Shown: positions 9,215 through 20,136, numbered from the stretch's first letter. The stretch is DNA of 64,000 nt from Kocuria palustris (GCF_007666205.1 NZ_VDOR01000003.1:1-64000), one strand, 5' to 3'. The notes: generated by a model from the sequence alone, not told the origin. Translations and numbers: made by a program.

Positions 9215-11755
9215 TCAGGCCTCGGCGGTGGACAGCCTGCGCTGGCCCGAGGTGCGGTAGACGTCGTAGACGCCGTCGATCCGGCGCACCTGGTTCAGCA
9301 CGTGGTTGAGGTAGCGGGCATCGCCCATCTCGAAGGCGAAGCGCGAGATCGCCAGGCGCTGCGTGGAGGTCGAGACATTGGCCGAGAGGATGTTGACGTG
9401 GTTCTCCGCCAGCACCCGGGTGACGTCCGTGAGCAGCGAGGTGCGATCCAGGGCCTCGACCTGGATCTCGACCAGGAACACCGAGGACTGCGTCGGCGCC
9501 CAGTGGACCTTCACCACGCGCTCGGGCTCCTTCTGCGCGGCGATGTTCGAGCAGTCGGCCCGGTGCACCGAGATCCCCTGCCCGCGGGTCACGAAGCCGA
9601 CGATGGCATCGGGCGGCACCGGGGTGCAGCAGCGGGCGAGCTTGGCGTAGACGTCGCTGGCGCCGTCCACGGCCACTCCCGCGTCGAGCACGCGCGAGCG
9701 GGCCGGCTGGATCGGCGTCGCGGCGTCGTCGATCTCCTCGGCCGAGCCCTCCTCCCCGCCGGCGGACTCGACCAGCAGGTCCACGACCTGGCGGGCCGTG
9801 ACCGCGTCGGTCCCGATCGCCTCGTACAGCTCGGCGATGTCGCCCTTGTTGAGCGAGTGCGCGGCGGCCACGAGGGCCTCCTGCGTGACCGTGCGCTGCA
9901 GCGGCAGGTGGTGCTTGCGCAGCGCGCGGGTCAGCGACTCCTGACCGCGCTCGATCGCCTCCTCGCGCCGCTCCTTGGAGAACCACTGCTTGATCTTGCT
10001 GCGCGCCCGGGGCGAGGAGACGAACTTCAGCCAGTCCTGCGACGGCCCGGCCGCCTCGGACTTGGAGGTCAGCACCTCGACCCAGTCGCCGTGCTGCAGC
10101 TCGGAGGACAGGGCCACGAGCTTGCCGTTGACGCGCGCTCCGATGGTCTTGTCCCCGACCTCCGTGTGCACCGCGTAGGCGAAGTCCACCGGCGTCGAGC
10201 CCACGGGCAGCGCCATCACGTCCCCCTTGGGAGTGAAGACGAAGACCTCCTTGGTGTCGATCTGGTAGCGCAGCGAGTCCAGGAACTCGGTCGAGTCGCG
10301 CGTCTCGTCCTGCCACGAGACCAGGGACTTCAGCCAGCCGATGTCATCCGAGCTGGCCTTGGCCGCGGGCCCGTCGGCGGCGCCGGAGGCCTTGTACTTC
10401 CAGTGCGCCGCGACGCCGTACTCCGCGCGCTGGTGCATGTCGTGGGTGCGGATCTGGATCTCGACCGGGCGCCCGTTCGGCCCCAGCACCGTGGTGTGCA
10501 GCGACTGGTACATGTTGAACTTCGGCATGGCGATGTAGTCCTTGAACCGCCCCGGCAGCGGCCGCCAGCGCGCGTGCAGCGCGCCCAGGGCCGCATAGCA
10601 CTCGCGCACCGTGCCCACGAGCACCCGCACGGCCAGCAGGTCCTGGATCTCGTCGAAGTCCTTCCCCCGCACGATCATCTTCTGGTAGATCGAGTAGTAG
10701 TGCTTGGGGCGCCCGGTGATCGTCGCCTCGATCTCCGCCTTCTCGAGGTCCTCGGCCACGAGCGCGCGGATCTGGGCGAGGCTGCGCTCGCGCTGGGGCT
10801 GGCGCTCCCCGACCATCCGCACGATCTCCTCGTAGATCTTGGGGTACAGCGCGGCGAAGGAGAGGTCCTCGAGCTCCCACTTGATCGTGTTCAGGCCCAG
10901 CCGGTGCGCCAGCGGGGCGAAGATCTCGAGCGTCTCGCGCGCCTTGCGCCCGGAGGACTCCTGCGACACGAAGCGCCAGGTGCGGGCGTTGTGCAGCCGG
11001 TCGGCGAGCTTGATCAGCAGCACCCGGATGTCCTTGGCCATCGCGACGATCATCTTGCGGACCGTCTCGGCCTGGGCGTTCTCGCCGTACTGGACCTTGT
11101 CGAGCTTCGTGACGCCGTCGACGAGCGCCGCGACCTCCTCCCCGAACTCCTCCGTGAGCTGCTCGAGGGAGTAGTCGGTGTCCTCGACCGTGTCGTGCAG
11201 CAGCGCGGCCACGAGCACCGGGCCCGTCATGCCCAGCTCGGCCAGGATCGTGGTCACGGCGACGGGGTGGGTGATGTACGGGTCGCCGCTCTTGCGCCGC
11301 TGGCCCTGGTGGCGCTCATCGGCCACGGCGAACGCCCGCTGGAGCACGGAGAGGTCCTCGTCCGGCGCGTTCTCGCGCACCGTGCGCAGCAGCGGCTCGA
11401 TCAGCGGGGACGACGAGATCGAGGCGCCGGAGAGATAGGACAGGGTCGAGCGGGTGCGCTCGGAGCGGCCCGGGAACACGGCGCGGCCGAACACCGGCCG
11501 CGATGCCGGGACCACCCAGTGGGTGCCGCCTGCTGAGGAGCCTCCGCGGCGGCGAGCGGCGCGCTGCAGCTCCTCGGACTGGATCTGCTCGGTGCGCCGG
11601 CGGATGGCCTCGCCCGAGTCGTCCCGGGGGCGCGTGCCGGCACGGGCCTGCTCGGGCGGGGCAGGAGCCGCCGGGTCCGCCGAGGCGGCCGGGGCGGGCG
11701 GGCGCGACGGGCGCGTGCGTCCGTCGTCGATGGCTGCCCTGCGATCCCCGTCCAT
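9215..11755 (-). CDS. rel: Bifunctional (p)ppGpp synthetase/hydrolase
   Basis: Makes and degrades the alarmone (p)ppGpp in the stringent response. Domains in order: a disordered N-terminal extension of roughly 80 residues, an HD hydrolase domain (THPVAV, then LLHDTVEDT), the RelA/SpoT synthetase with [20 protein letters not shown], a TGS domain ([14 protein letters not shown]), the conserved cysteine/zinc-finger-like part ([14 protein letters not shown]) and a C-terminal ACT domain. The RxKD signature together with an intact HD motif marks a bifunctional long Rel rather than synthetase-only RelA. The ATG at 11755 has AGGAG seven bases upstream; an upstream ATG at 11806 in the same frame lacks that support. 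Downstream of secF on the same strand. Confidence 0.96.
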   Translation of the reverse strand: MDGDRRAAIDDGRTRPSRPPAPAASADPAAPAPPEQARAGTRPRDDSGEAIRRRTEQIQSEELQRAARRRGGSSAGGTHWVVPASRPVFGRAVFPGRSERTRSTLSYLSGASISSSPLIEPLLRTVRENAPDEDLSVLQRAFAVADERHQGQRRKSGDPYITHPVAVTTILAELGMTGPVLVAALLHDTVEDTDYSLEQLTEEFGEEVAALVDGVTKLDKVQYGENAQAETVRKMIVAMAKDIRVLLIKLADRLHNARTWRFVSQESSGRKARETLEIFAPLAHRLGLNTIKWELEDLSFAALYPKIYEEIVRMVGERQPQRERSLAQIRALVAEDLEKAEIEATITGRPKHYYSIYQKMIVRGKDFDEIQDLLAVRVLVGTVRECYAALGALHARWRPLPGRFKDYIAMPKFNMYQSLHTTVLGPNGRPVEIQIRTHDMHQRAEYGVAAHWKYKASGAADGPAAKASSDDIGWLKSLVSWQDETRDSTEFLDSLRYQIDTKEVFVFTPKGDVMALPVGSTPVDFAYAVHTEVGDKTIGARVNGKLVALSSELQHGDWVEVLTSKSEAAGPSQDWLKFVSSPRARSKIKQWFSKERREEAIERGQESLTRALRKHHLPLQRTVTQEALVAAAHSLNKGDIAELYEAIGTDAVTARQVVDLLVESAGGEEGSAEEIDDAATPIQPARSRVLDAGVAVDGASDVYAKLARCCTPVPPDAIVGFVTRGQGISVHRADCSNIAAQKEPERVVKVHWAPTQSSVFLVEIQVEALDRTSLLTDVTRVLAENHVNILSANVSTSTQRLAISRFAFEMGDARYLNHVLNQVRRIDGVYDVYRTSGQRRLSTAEA

Positions 11756-11857
11756 GTGCGACTCCTGTTCCGGCCCCCGGCGCGGCATCACCCGCGCCGG
11801 GCTCATCCGTCCGCCCGCTCGATCAGTCCGCCAATTGTAGGACCCCGCCGGCGTGAC

Positions 11858-12940
11858 TCAGGACACTCTCTCGTCGCCCCTTCGGCCCGGTGCGGCCGCG
11901 ATCTCCTGCGCCGGGGCCTCCTCGGCGGTCCCGGGACCGGACGGGGCGGCGCTGCCCTCGGCCGCCGCCGCGGCGTCGTGCCGGCGCACGGCCGGCTCGC
12001 GCGCCCGCAGCGCCGCGTAGAGCGGTGTGGCCACGAACAGCGTGGCCAGCGTGCCGTAGATGATGCCCACGAACTGCGACAGCGCGAGGTCCTTGAGCGT
12101 TCCGGCCCCCAGCAGCGCCGCGCCGATGAACAGGATGGCCCCGACGGGCAGCAGCCCCACGACGGACGTGTTGATCGAGCGCACGAGCGTCTGATTGGTC
12201 GCCAGGTTGATCTGCCCCAGGAAGCCGCGCTGCCGCCGCGATGCCGGGGCCGAGCCGTCGAGCAGGCCCCGGGTGTTCTCCCGGACCTTGTCGAACACCA
12301 CGACGGTGTCGTACAGGGAGTACGACAGCACGGTGAGGAAGCCGATGACCGCCGACGGCGTGACCTCGAAGCCCACGAGCGAGTACGTCCCGATCGTGAG
12401 CGCGACGGTGACGAACACGCCCGCCATCGAGGCGAGCGACATCTTCCAGGTCCGGAAGTAGACGGCCATGAGCACCGCCGTGAGAGCCAGGAAGATGACG
12501 AGGCCGCGCAGCATCTGCTGCGAGATGCCGGCCCCCCACGTGGGGCCCACGAAGTTCGAGGTGACCCGCTCGGCCGGGACGTCGTAGGCCTGCGCGAGGG
12601 CGTCGCGGACCTCGAGGGTCTGCTCGTCGTCGAGCTGCTCGGTCTGGGCGCGCATGGTGCCCGGGGCGATGTTCGTGACCTCCGCCTCCTGGGCCGCTCC
12701 GGTGTCGCGCACGGCCTGCTGGCCCGCCTGGGGGTCGTCGTCGGCCACGTCGGAGATCGTGAACTCCGAGCCGCCCGTGAAGTCGATGCCGAGGTTGAAC
12801 CCGCCCTTGACCACGGGCACGAGCAGGCTGGCCACCACGAGCACAGCGGCCACGCACAGCCACAGCCCGCGCCTGGGCACGAACGGGAAGGAGCGGCGAC
12901 CGCTGTAGAGGTCGTTGCCGAAGTCTGAGAAGCGGGACAT
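11858..12940 (-). CDS. secF: Protein translocase subunit SecF
   Basis: Accessory subunit of the Sec translocon that, with SecD, uses proton-motive force to help pull exported proteins across the membrane. The 360-residue protein has a first membrane segment after MSRFSDFGNDLYSGRRSF, the signature GIDFTGGSEFTI, a periplasm-like first loop and five further membrane segments (for example PSAVIGFLTVLSYSLYDTVVVFDKVREN). The last roughly 45 residues are a disordered Ala/Pro tail. Its ATG shares one base with the secD stop (TGATG), so translation is coupled to secD. Confidence 0.96.
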   Translation of the reverse strand: MSRFSDFGNDLYSGRRSFPFVPRRGLWLCVAAVLVVASLLVPVVKGGFNLGIDFTGGSEFTISDVADDDPQAGQQAVRDTGAAQEAEVTNIAPGTMRAQTEQLDDEQTLEVRDALAQAYDVPAERVTSNFVGPTWGAGISQQMLRGLVIFLALTAVLMAVYFRTWKMSLASMAGVFVTVALTIGTYSLVGFEVTPSAVIGFLTVLSYSLYDTVVVFDKVRENTRGLLDGSAPASRRQRGFLGQINLATNQTLVRSINTSVVGLLPVGAILFIGAALLGAGTLKDLALSQFVGIIYGTLATLFVATPLYAALRAREPAVRRHDAAAAAEGSAAPSGPGTAEEAPAQEIAAAPGRRGDERVS

Positions 12941-15093
12941 CAGGCGTCCTCCTCGGTCGTGCGTCGGTCGTCGGACGAGCGGGACCCGGCGGCCTGGGGC
13001 CCGCCTGAGCCCTGCCCGGGCGGCGCGTCCTCCGCCGCAGCCTGCGCGCTGCGCCGGGCACGGCGGCGCCGCTCGGCCACGGTGAGGCCGTCGTCGCCGC
13101 CCGGGATGCGCGCCCCGGGACGACGACGGCCGCGCGGAGCCGCCGCAGCGGTCCCGGCGCCCGCGGCTCCTGCGCCCGCGGTCCCGGAGGCCGAGGTGCC
13201 CGATGTCCCGCTGCCGGGCTCCGCGGGCTCCGCCGGGGCCTCGGCGCCCACGGGCCCCTCGTCCCCCGCCGGTGCGGAGGCGCCGACGAGCTCGCGGTCC
13301 TCGACCGGGGCGGTCTGCTCGGCGGACTCCTCCGAGACCGCGCCGGCGGCGGGATCCAGCTCCTCCGGCGTGCGGGTGCGTCCGGCGCCGCGGTAGAACG
13401 GGACCGCGTCGAGGGACTCGGGGTTGAGTCCAGAGCCCTTGCGGCCCTGTGCGAAGAAGCGAGTCCGCGAGAGCAGGACCATGACCGGGTGGGTGAACAG
13501 GAAGACCACGACCAGGTCGATCACGGCCGTGAGGCCCAGTGTGAACGCGAAGCCGCGCACGTTGCCCACGGCCACGAAGTACAGCACCACGGAGGCGATG
13601 AGGTTCACGGCCTTCGAGGCGATGACGGTCTGCCGCGCGCGCTTCCAGCCGTGGTCGATGGCCGACGGGATGGTGCGCCCGATGCGGATCTCATCGCGGA
13701 TGCGCTCGAAGTAGACGATGAACGAGTCCGCGGCCATGCCGATCGACACGATCAGACCGGCCACCCCAGCCATCGACAGCCGGTAGTTCATCCCCCAGCC
13801 CAGCAGCGTGATCGCCAGCCACGACAGCACGCCCAGCACGACGAGCGAGACGATCGTCACGAGACCCAGCAGGCGGTACTGCACCAGGCAGTAGGCCGCG
13901 ACGAGGAGCAGTCCGATCAGCCCGGCGATGACGCCCCAGCGCAGCTGGTCGGCGCCCATGGTCGCGGAGATCTGCTGCTCGGAGGAGATCTCGAAGCTGA
14001 CCGGCAGCGAGCCGTAGCGCAGCTGCTCCGAGAGGAACTCGGCGTCCTCCTCCGTGAAGGATCCGGTGATCTGGGCCTGGCCGTCGGGGATCACGGCGTC
14101 CATGGACGGGGCCGAGATGACCTCCCCGTCGAGCAGGATCGCGAACTGATTGCGCGGGTCGCCCTGGCTCGTCTGGCCGATCGCGTTGAGGCGCTCGGAG
14201 AGCTCGCGGAACGTCTGGGTGCCCTCGTCGTCGAACTGGATGTTCACGGCGTACTGGCCGGTCGTCGTGCCGCCTGCCCCCTGGGCCATGCCGTAGGACG
14301 CGTCGGCGATGTCGGTGCCCTCGAGCTCGACCGGGCCGAGGACGTACTTCCCGCCGCCGGCGGGATCGCAGGCCACGACGGCCTCGTCCGGGCTCTGGGC
14401 CGCGCGCTGCTCCGGGGTCTGCGGCTGCGTGCAGTCGGCGGCCTCGAACTCGGCCATCAGCTCGCCGTCGACCCAGTTGGGGTCCGACGAGTCCGCGGGC
14501 TCGCCGTCCGGCTGGATCTGCTCGTCCTCGGGGGTGCGCTCCTCCTCGGGAGTGGCCTCGGCGGGCCCGACCATCAGCACGGGCCGGAAGGCCATCTCGG
14601 CGGAGGCCTGGATGAGATCGCGCGTCTCCTGGCTCGGGGTGCCCGGCATGGACACGACGATGTTCTGCCCGCCCTGGGTGGAGACCTCGGCCTCGGAGAC
14701 GCCGGATCCGTCCACGCGCTGGCGGATGATCTCGACGGCCTGGTCGAGCTGCTCCTGGGAGATCTCGTCGCCCTCCTGCTCCCCCGTGAGCTCGGGGGTC
14801 AGGATCATCTGCGTGCCGCCCTCGAGGTCCAGCGCCAGGCGCGGGCCCCAGCCGGTGTGCCCCTGCCCCGCTCCCCAGCCCAGCAGGCCGAGCAGCGCGG
14901 CGACGAGCACGACCAGGGCCACGAGCGAGCCGCGGGCGGTGCTCACGGCGCGGTGCAGCTCGGTGCCGCCGACCTGCCGCCGCTCGGCGCGCTGGGCGGG
15001 ACTGCGCTGCGCGCTGCGGCGGGTCTTCTTCCGCCCCTCCGACGCGGACCCGGCGGGGTCCGCGGACGAGGGGTCTGCTGACGAGGGTGACAT
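12940..15093 (-). CDS. secD: Protein translocase subunit SecD
   Basis: Partner of SecF in Sec-dependent export. The 717-residue protein has a basic cytoplasmic N-terminus, TM1, the large P1 region beginning with LALDLEGGTQMILTP, and a C-terminal six-helix bundle with GMAADSFIVYFERIRDE. After the last helix (FTHPVMVLLSRTRFF) about 155 residues of low-complexity Glu/Ala/Gly sequence ending in an Arg-rich stretch follow, much longer than in most SecD. The ATG at 15093 (MSPSSADPS) is preferred to the upstream in-frame ATG at 15183, which would run through Pro/Arg-rich shadow sequence. Operon yajC-secD-secF. Confidence 0.95.
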   Translation of the reverse strand: MSPSSADPSSADPAGSASEGRKKTRRSAQRSPAQRAERRQVGGTELHRAVSTARGSLVALVVLVAALLGLLGWGAGQGHTGWGPRLALDLEGGTQMILTPELTGEQEGDEISQEQLDQAVEIIRQRVDGSGVSEAEVSTQGGQNIVVSMPGTPSQETRDLIQASAEMAFRPVLMVGPAEATPEEERTPEDEQIQPDGEPADSSDPNWVDGELMAEFEAADCTQPQTPEQRAAQSPDEAVVACDPAGGGKYVLGPVELEGTDIADASYGMAQGAGGTTTGQYAVNIQFDDEGTQTFRELSERLNAIGQTSQGDPRNQFAILLDGEVISAPSMDAVIPDGQAQITGSFTEEDAEFLSEQLRYGSLPVSFEISSEQQISATMGADQLRWGVIAGLIGLLLVAAYCLVQYRLLGLVTIVSLVVLGVLSWLAITLLGWGMNYRLSMAGVAGLIVSIGMAADSFIVYFERIRDEIRIGRTIPSAIDHGWKRARQTVIASKAVNLIASVVLYFVAVGNVRGFAFTLGLTAVIDLVVVFLFTHPVMVLLSRTRFFAQGRKGSGLNPESLDAVPFYRGAGRTRTPEELDPAAGAVSEESAEQTAPVEDRELVGASAPAGDEGPVGAEAPAEPAEPGSGTSGTSASGTAGAGAAGAGTAAAAPRGRRRPGARIPGGDDGLTVAERRRRARRSAQAAAEDAPPGQGSGGPQAAGSRSSDDRRTTEEDA

Positions 15094-15228
15094 CAGGGCG
15101 GGGGTCCTAGCGGGATTCGGGGGTCGGGGTTCGAGGGTCGTGCGGCGGCGAGCGGATCCGGACGGAGGGAGGCCCGCCGACACGCGCCCGCGCCCCGGCC
15201 GTGCGGCCGAGGCGCGGGGGAAGAGGGA

Positions 15229-15675
15229 TCAGCGCGGTGCGTCGGTCCCCGGATCGCGAGGATCGGTGGGATCGCCGGCCGGCGCCTCGTCGGCGGAGGT
15301 CGAGCCGGCTCCGGCGCCCGTGCCCGGTGCCTGGTCGGCGGCACCGCCGGGGGCGCTGCGCTCGACCACATTGGTCAGGGTCTGCAGGTGCACGGTGACC
15401 TGCGTGCCGGGGGCGATCTCGATGACGGCCTTGACGGCCTCCTCGTCCTTGGCGACCAGGCGGCCGTAGAGGCCGTAGCTCGTCATGACCTCCATGCCCG
15501 GCTCCATGGCCCGCTGCTGATCGCGCAGCTTCTCCTGCTGCTTGCGGCGGGTGCGGCTCGAGAACCAGAACATGCCGATGATCAGCAGCAGCATGAACCC
15601 GAAGAGCAGGAACTGGGAGCCGCCGCCACCGGCGGCTCCTGCGGCGGACAGGGTGGCGGGGACGGAGGGTGTCAT
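15229..15675 (-). CDS. yajC: Preprotein translocase subunit YajC
   Basis: Small single-span subunit of the SecDF-YajC complex, 148 residues. A hydrophobic segment (QFLLFGFMLLLIIGMFWF) is followed by SRTRRKQQEKLRDQQRAMEPG and VMTSYGLYGRLV, the classic YajC pattern. The C-terminal roughly 40 residues are disordered. The ATG at 15675 is preceded by AGCAGGAG five bases upstream, which decides it against the longer frame opening at 15786. It lies 135 bp upstream of secD and 169 bp downstream of ruvB, all on the minus strand. Confidence 0.94.
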   Translation of the reverse strand: MTPSVPATLSAAGAAGGGGSQFLLFGFMLLLIIGMFWFSSRTRRKQQEKLRDQQRAMEPGMEVMTSYGLYGRLVAKDEEAVKAVIEIAPGTQVTVHLQTLTNVVERSAPGGAADQAPGTGAGAGSTSADEAPAGDPTDPRDPGTDAPR

Positions 15676-15844
15676 GCGGTCTCCTGCTTCTGCGATGCAC
15701 GGCGCATCGCGTGGTGGTCGGTGCCGCGGGCGGCGCCGGGCATCGAGGGTGCCCGCCCCGGCGCGGACGGCGGCGGCGATTCCCACCCATGCTAGAGGAC
15801 GCGGGCCGAGCTCCCCCGGTCAGCGGCCTCCCAGGAGCAGCGGT

Positions 15845-16945
15845 TCAGCCCCGGTCCGGGTCCTGGTCCCCGTCCCGATCCCCGAGGGCCTGGCGCACGG
15901 CGGTCTCGCCGAAGGCGGCGTGCTCCGGCACCGCGAGCCCCAGATGCTCCCAGGCCGCCGGCATGGCGATCCGGCCGCGGGGCGTGCGGGCCATCAGCCC
16001 CTCGCGCACGAGGTAGGGCTCGGCCACCTCCTCGACGGTCTCCGACTCCTCGCCGACGGCGATCGCCAGGGTGGACAGCCCCACGGGCCCGCCGCCGAAC
16101 TGCCGGGTCAGGGCCTCCAGCACCGAGCGGTCCAGGCGGTCGAGCCCGCGGGAGTCGACCTCGTACATGTCCAGCGCAGCGGCGCAGGCGCGGGCGTCGA
16201 TCTGCTCGATGCCGTGGACCAGGGCCCAGTCGCGCACGCGGCGCAGGAGGCGGTTGGCGATGCGCGGGGTGCCGCGGGAGCGGGCGGCCACCTCCGCGAA
16301 GCCCTCGGAGCTCAGGCGCATGTCCAGCAGCCCGGCCGAGCGGCGCAGGACCGAGACGAGCTCGTCCTCGGCGTAGAACTCGAGGTGGCCCGTGAAGCCG
16401 AAGCGGTCGCGCAGCGGCCCCGGCAGCAGCCCGGCGCGGGTCGTGGCGCCCACGAGCGTGAAGGGCGGGAGCTCGAGCGGGATCGCGGTGGCCCCGGCGC
16501 CCTTGCCCACGACGATGTCGACCCGGAAGTCCTCCATGGCCATGTAGAGCATCTCCTCCGCGGGCCGGGACATGCGGTGGATCTCGTCCAGGAAGAGCAC
16601 CTCCCCCTCGGTCAGGGAGGAGAGGATCGCGGCCAGGTCGCCCGTGTGCTGGATCGCCGGGCCCGAGGAGATCCGCAGCGGGGCGCCCATCTCGGCCGCG
16701 ATGATCATGGCCAGGGTGGTCTTGCCGAGCCCCGGCGGCCCGGAGAGCAGGACGTGGTCGGCCGAGCGGCCCCGCAGCCGGGAGGCCTCCAGGACCAGGG
16801 ACAGCTGCTGACGCACCCGCGCCTGGCCCACGAAGTCCGCCAGGGACTCCGGGCGCAGCGCGGATTCGACCGCCTTCTCGTCCATGTCGGTCTCGCCGGT
16901 CACCAGGCGGCCGCGCGCACCGGGCCCGATCTCCTCGCCCGCCAT
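15845..16945 (-). CDS. ruvB: Holliday junction branch migration helicase RuvB
   Basis: AAA+ motor of the RuvAB branch-migration complex in recombinational repair. The 366-residue protein has Walker [10 protein letters not shown], Walker B LFLDEIHR, sensor 1 GATTRAG, the arginine-finger region GPLRDRFGF, and a C-terminal winged helix ([18 protein letters not shown]). The ATG at 16945 lies two bases after the ruvA stop, so translation is coupled. Part of the ruvC-ruvA-ruvB operon behind yebC. Confidence 0.97.
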   Translation of the reverse strand: MAGEEIGPGARGRLVTGETDMDEKAVESALRPESLADFVGQARVRQQLSLVLEASRLRGRSADHVLLSGPPGLGKTTLAMIIAAEMGAPLRISSGPAIQHTGDLAAILSSLTEGEVLFLDEIHRMSRPAEEMLYMAMEDFRVDIVVGKGAGATAIPLELPPFTLVGATTRAGLLPGPLRDRFGFTGHLEFYAEDELVSVLRRSAGLLDMRLSSEGFAEVAARSRGTPRIANRLLRRVRDWALVHGIEQIDARACAAALDMYEVDSRGLDRLDRSVLEALTRQFGGGPVGLSTLAIAVGEESETVEEVAEPYLVREGLMARTPRGRIAMPAAWEHLGLAVPEHAAFGETAVRQALGDRDGDQDPDRG

Positions 16946-16947
16946 GC

Positions 16948-17619
16948 TCAGCGCTCCCCCGCCGCGCCGGCCGCGCGGGAGCCGGCGGCCTGGCTCGCGG
17001 CGGTCGAGGACCGGGAGCCGAGCCACGAGAGCACCGTGCGCAGGATCAGCGCGACATCGCCGGACTCGGCGAGCTCCTCCCGGCCGGCGAGGGCGTCGTC
17101 GACGGCCGCCGAGGCGTCCTTCTCGCTCCAGCCCAGGCCCGTGAGGGCCTCCGTGACCTGGGAGCGCCACAGGGGGATCTGCGGGGCCCGGGCGGCGGGC
17201 TCGGGAGCCGGGTCGGCGGGCACGAGCTTGTCCGCCAGCTCGAGCACGATGCGCTTGGCGCCCTTGGGCCCGATGCCGGAGACCCGGGTGAACGGCTTGG
17301 GATCGCCCTGGGCGATCGCCGTGCGCACCTCGTCGGTGCCCAGGGCCGCCAGCACGGCCAGGGCGGTGCGGGGCCCGACGCCGGAGACGCCGAGCATGGT
17401 CTCGAAGATCTCCTTCTCCTCCGCGTCGGCGAAGCCGAACAGCAGGGGGGCGTCGTCCTTGCGGACGACGAAGGCGCAGGCCAGCTGCGCCTCCAGGCCC
17501 TCGTGGAGCTGGGCGACGGTCTGCGGCGTGACCTGCAGCTGCAGGCCGAGCCCCATGACGTCGACGACGACGGAGCTCAGTCCCTTGTGCAGCACCTCGC
17601 CGCGCACGGACGCGATCAT
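16948..17619 (-). CDS. ruvA: Holliday junction branch migration protein RuvA
   Basis: DNA-binding partner that holds the four-way junction for RuvB. The 223-residue protein starts [13 protein letters not shown] and contains the OB fold, two helix-hairpin-helix motifs ([19 protein letters not shown] and [20 protein letters not shown]) and the C-terminal RuvB-binding domain ([20 protein letters not shown]). GGAGGGG lies about 12 bases before the ATG at 17619. Length and motifs are normal; the last roughly 20 residues are an Ala/Ser tail. Confidence 0.97.
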   Translation of the reverse strand: MIASVRGEVLHKGLSSVVVDVMGLGLQLQVTPQTVAQLHEGLEAQLACAFVVRKDDAPLLFGFADAEEKEIFETMLGVSGVGPRTALAVLAALGTDEVRTAIAQGDPKPFTRVSGIGPKGAKRIVLELADKLVPADPAPEPAARAPQIPLWRSQVTEALTGLGWSEKDASAAVDDALAGREELAESGDVALILRTVLSWLGSRSSTAASQAAGSRAAGAAGER

Positions 17620-17734
17620 CTGCGGCGTCCCTCCCCTCCGGCCCCGTGGGTCCGGGGCCATCGACGCGCGCCGGCGGCGGGCGTCGATTCGAACATCTGT
17701 ACGATCCTCGGACACCCTACCAACTGCGCGGCCC

Positions 17735-18400
17735 TCAGCGGCCCCGGCGTGCGCTCTTCTCCGCTGCCTGCCAGGCGCGCTGCGCCGGGGTCGGCTGCGC
17801 GCCGCGGGCCGCGGCCGCCTGCTGCAGGCGCGTCCGCGCGCCCTGGTGAGTGGTCGTGGTGGCCGCCTGGGCGTCGATGCCGGCGCCCACGCCGCTGCGC
17901 CAGCCGTGGCAGATCGCGATCGCCACCGCGTCGGCGGCATCGGCGGGGCGGGGCAGCTCCTCGAGGCGCAGGATGCGCGCGACCATCTTGGTCACGGCTC
18001 GCTTGTCGGCGCCGCCGTCCCCGGTGACCGCGGCCTTGACCTCCGAGGGGGTGTGCCAGGCGACCGGCACACCGCGCGCGGCCGCCGCGGCGATCACGAC
18101 CCCGGAGGCCTGGGCCGTGCCGATCACGGTCGGGCCGTTGCTCGAGGCGAAGACCCGCTCGATGGCCAGGGCATCGGGCTCGAAGCGATCGAGCAGCTCG
18201 TCCGCGGCCCGGGCGATGCGCAGGATGCGCTGCTCGAGCGGCTCCTGCGCGCTCGAGCCCTGGACCTCGTGGTGCAGCCACTCGGCGCGGCGGTCGGGGC
18301 GCATCCGCACGACGCCGAAGCCGCAGCGCGTCAGCCCGGGGTCGACCCCCAGGATGACCTGCTGAGCCGCCGGGTCCCCGGCCCGGCCTCGCTGAGCCAG
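17735..18400 (-). CDS. ruvC: Crossover junction endodeoxyribonuclease RuvC
   Basis: Cuts Holliday junctions symmetrically. The catalytic acids are visible: Asp in [12 protein letters not shown], Glu in [13 protein letters not shown], and two Asp in [17 protein letters not shown]-terminal extension of about 50 residues (rich in Ala, Gln and Arg) follows the nuclease domain. The start is odd: no ATG, GTG or TTG in this frame lies near the expected N-terminus. The nearest usable codon is CTG at 18398-18400, giving (M)[21 protein letters not shown] and lying 11 bp after the yebC stop; a second CTG at 18413-18415 overlaps that stop. Gene identity is certain; the start is inferred. Confidence 0.9.
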   Translation of the reverse strand: MAQRGRAGDPAAQQVILGVDPGLTRCGFGVVRMRPDRRAEWLHHEVQGSSAQEPLEQRILRIARAADELLDRFEPDALAIERVFASSNGPTVIGTAQASGVVIAAAAARGVPVAWHTPSEVKAAVTGDGGADKRAVTKMVARILRLEELPRPADAADAVAIAICHGWRSGVGAGIDAQAATTTTHQGARTRLQQAAAARGAQPTPAQRAWQAAEKSARRGR

Positions 18401-18411
18401 GGGCGAGGGAC

Positions 18412-19173
18412 TCAGTCCTCGTCCTCGAGCTGGGCGGCGACCTCGGGGGTGATGCTCACGTTGGAGAAGACGTTCTGGACGTCGTCGAGCTCCTCCACGG
18501 CATCGGCCAGGCGCAGGAACTTGCGCGCGGCGTCGGCGTCCAGCTCGACCTTCATGTTCGGGCGGAACTGGGGGTCGTCGTTGTTGTAGTCCAGTCCGGC
18601 CTCGTCCAGCGCGGAGCGGATCTGCGGCAGGTCCGTGGCCTCGGAGATGACCTCGAAGACGTCGTGGTCCTCGATGACCTCCTCGGCGCCGGCGTCCAGG
18701 ACGGCCATCAGCACGTCGTCCTCGGTGAGCTCGTCGGTCTTGGCGACCTCGGCCACGCCCTTGCGCTCGAACATGAAGGTCACGGAGCCCGGGTCGGCCA
18801 TCGAGCCGCCGTTGCGCGTCACGGCCACGCGGACCTCGGAGGCCGCGCGGTTCTTGTTGTCGGTCAGGCACTCGATGTACAGGGCCGAGCCCTCGGGGCC
18901 GCGGGCCTCGTAGAAGATCTCGGAGTACTCGACGACCTCGCCGGTCAGCCCGGCGCCGCGCTTGACGGCGCGGTCGATGTTGTCGTTGGGGACCGAGTTC
19001 TTCTTGGCCTTGGACACGGCCAGCTCGAGCGCGGGATTGCCCGCGGTGTCGGCGCCGCCCTGGCGGGCCGCGACCTCGATGCCCTTGATGTACTTGGCGA
19101 AGGCCTTGGCGCGCTTGGCGTCGATGGCCGCCTTCTTGTGCTTGGTGGTGGCCCACTTGGAGTGACCTGACAT
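18412..19173 (-). CDS. yebC: YebC/PmpR family protein
   Basis: A 253-residue member of the TACO1/YebC family, described in the literature as translation-assisting or as transcriptional regulators. It begins with the invariant [25 protein letters not shown] pattern, with [20 protein letters not shown] next and the acidic C-terminal domain later ([15 protein letters not shown]). AGGAGG lies six bases before the ATG at 19173, a strong ribosome site. It is the first gene of yebC-ruvC-ruvA-ruvB, as in many bacteria. Confidence 0.96.
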   Translation of the reverse strand: MSGHSKWATTKHKKAAIDAKRAKAFAKYIKGIEVAARQGGADTAGNPALELAVSKAKKNSVPNDNIDRAVKRGAGLTGEVVEYSEIFYEARGPEGSALYIECLTDNKNRAASEVRVAVTRNGGSMADPGSVTFMFERKGVAEVAKTDELTEDDVLMAVLDAGAEEVIEDHDVFEVISEATDLPQIRSALDEAGLDYNNDDPQFRPNMKVELDADAARKFLRLADAVEELDDVQNVFSNVSITPEVAAQLEDED

Positions 19174-19350
19174 GGCGTGCCTCCTGGTTCGGGATCGTCG
19201 GCGCCGCACCGGGGCCCCGGCGGCGGCGGGCAGCGTGAGGCGGCGGGGTGCTGCGCCGCTCGGCGCTGCGGGCCGGGGCGCGCATCCCAGCTGGCGACGG
19301 GGCGCTGCGCGGGAAGTCTGCTGGACGATTGTAGGCGACGCGCCCGATGA

Positions 19351-20124
19351 TCAGCGCGGGCGGGCCGCGGCCACCTCGCGGGCCTTCTCGGCCAGCAGGT
19401 CCTCGAGCGGCTCGAGGCTCTCGTGCCCGTGCCGGCGGCGCACCGCCGTGGCGATGAGGTGATCGGCCACCGCCGGGTTCTTGGGCAGCAGCGATCCATG
19501 CAGGTAGCTGCCGATGACCTCGCGGGTCACCGCCCCCTCGGTCCCGTCCTGGCCGTCGTTGCCCGCGCCCGAGACCACGCGCCCGAACGGCTCCTGCCCG
19601 GCCCCCAGGTGGGTGAGCCCGGAGTGGTTCTCGTAGCCGATCACGGTGCCGTGCCGGGGCGATTCGGTGACGATGTTGCCGATCAGCCGCTCCGGGCCGC
19701 CGACGGTCTCGAGATCGAAGATCCCCACGCCGGTCAGCGTCTGCCCGCCGATCGTGCGGAAGCGGTGGCCGAAGAGCTGGTAGAGCCCGCAGATCGCGAG
19801 CATCGGCGCGCCGTCCTCCACGAGCTCGAGCAGCAGCGGCTTGATCCGCTGCAGGTCCTCCATGACGCGGAACTGCCCGGAGTCCTGACCCCCGCCGCCC
19901 ACGAAGAGGTCGCCGTCGCCCGGGAAGGAGTCGCCGGGGTTGTAGTCGGTCAGGCGCACGCCGTAGCCGCGGCGCTCGAGGCGGCGCTTGAGGGTCAGCG
20001 TGTTGCCCCAGTCGCCGTAGATGTTCATGTCGCGCGGGTAGAGCTGGACGAGGTGGATCTCGCCCTGCCCGCCGATCTCGGCGTCGGAGTCGGCGGCGGG
20101 CAGATCGGGCGTCGCGGTGGTCAT
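19351..20124 (-). CDS. gatD: Lipid II isoglutaminyl synthase, glutaminase subunit GatD
   Basis: Supplies ammonia from glutamine to MurT, which amidates the alpha-carboxyl of D-Glu2 in lipid II stem peptides. The 257-residue class I glutamine amidotransferase-like protein has the nucleophile in [10 protein letters not shown] (Cys112) and His in [11 protein letters not shown] (His209). The [20 protein letters not shown] segment near residue 30 is typical of GatD. It begins 12 bp after murT with GAGAGAGGA before the ATG. The MurT partner next door makes the assignment firm. Confidence 0.95.
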   Translation of the reverse strand: MTTATPDLPAADSDAEIGGQGEIHLVQLYPRDMNIYGDWGNTLTLKRRLERRGYGVRLTDYNPGDSFPGDGDLFVGGGGQDSGQFRVMEDLQRIKPLLLELVEDGAPMLAICGLYQLFGHRFRTIGGQTLTGVGIFDLETVGGPERLIGNIVTESPRHGTVIGYENHSGLTHLGAGQEPFGRVVSGAGNDGQDGTEGAVTREVIGSYLHGSLLPKNPAVADHLIATAVRRRHGHESLEPLEDLLAEKAREVAAARPR

Positions 20125-20136
20125 CGCGGTCCTCTC

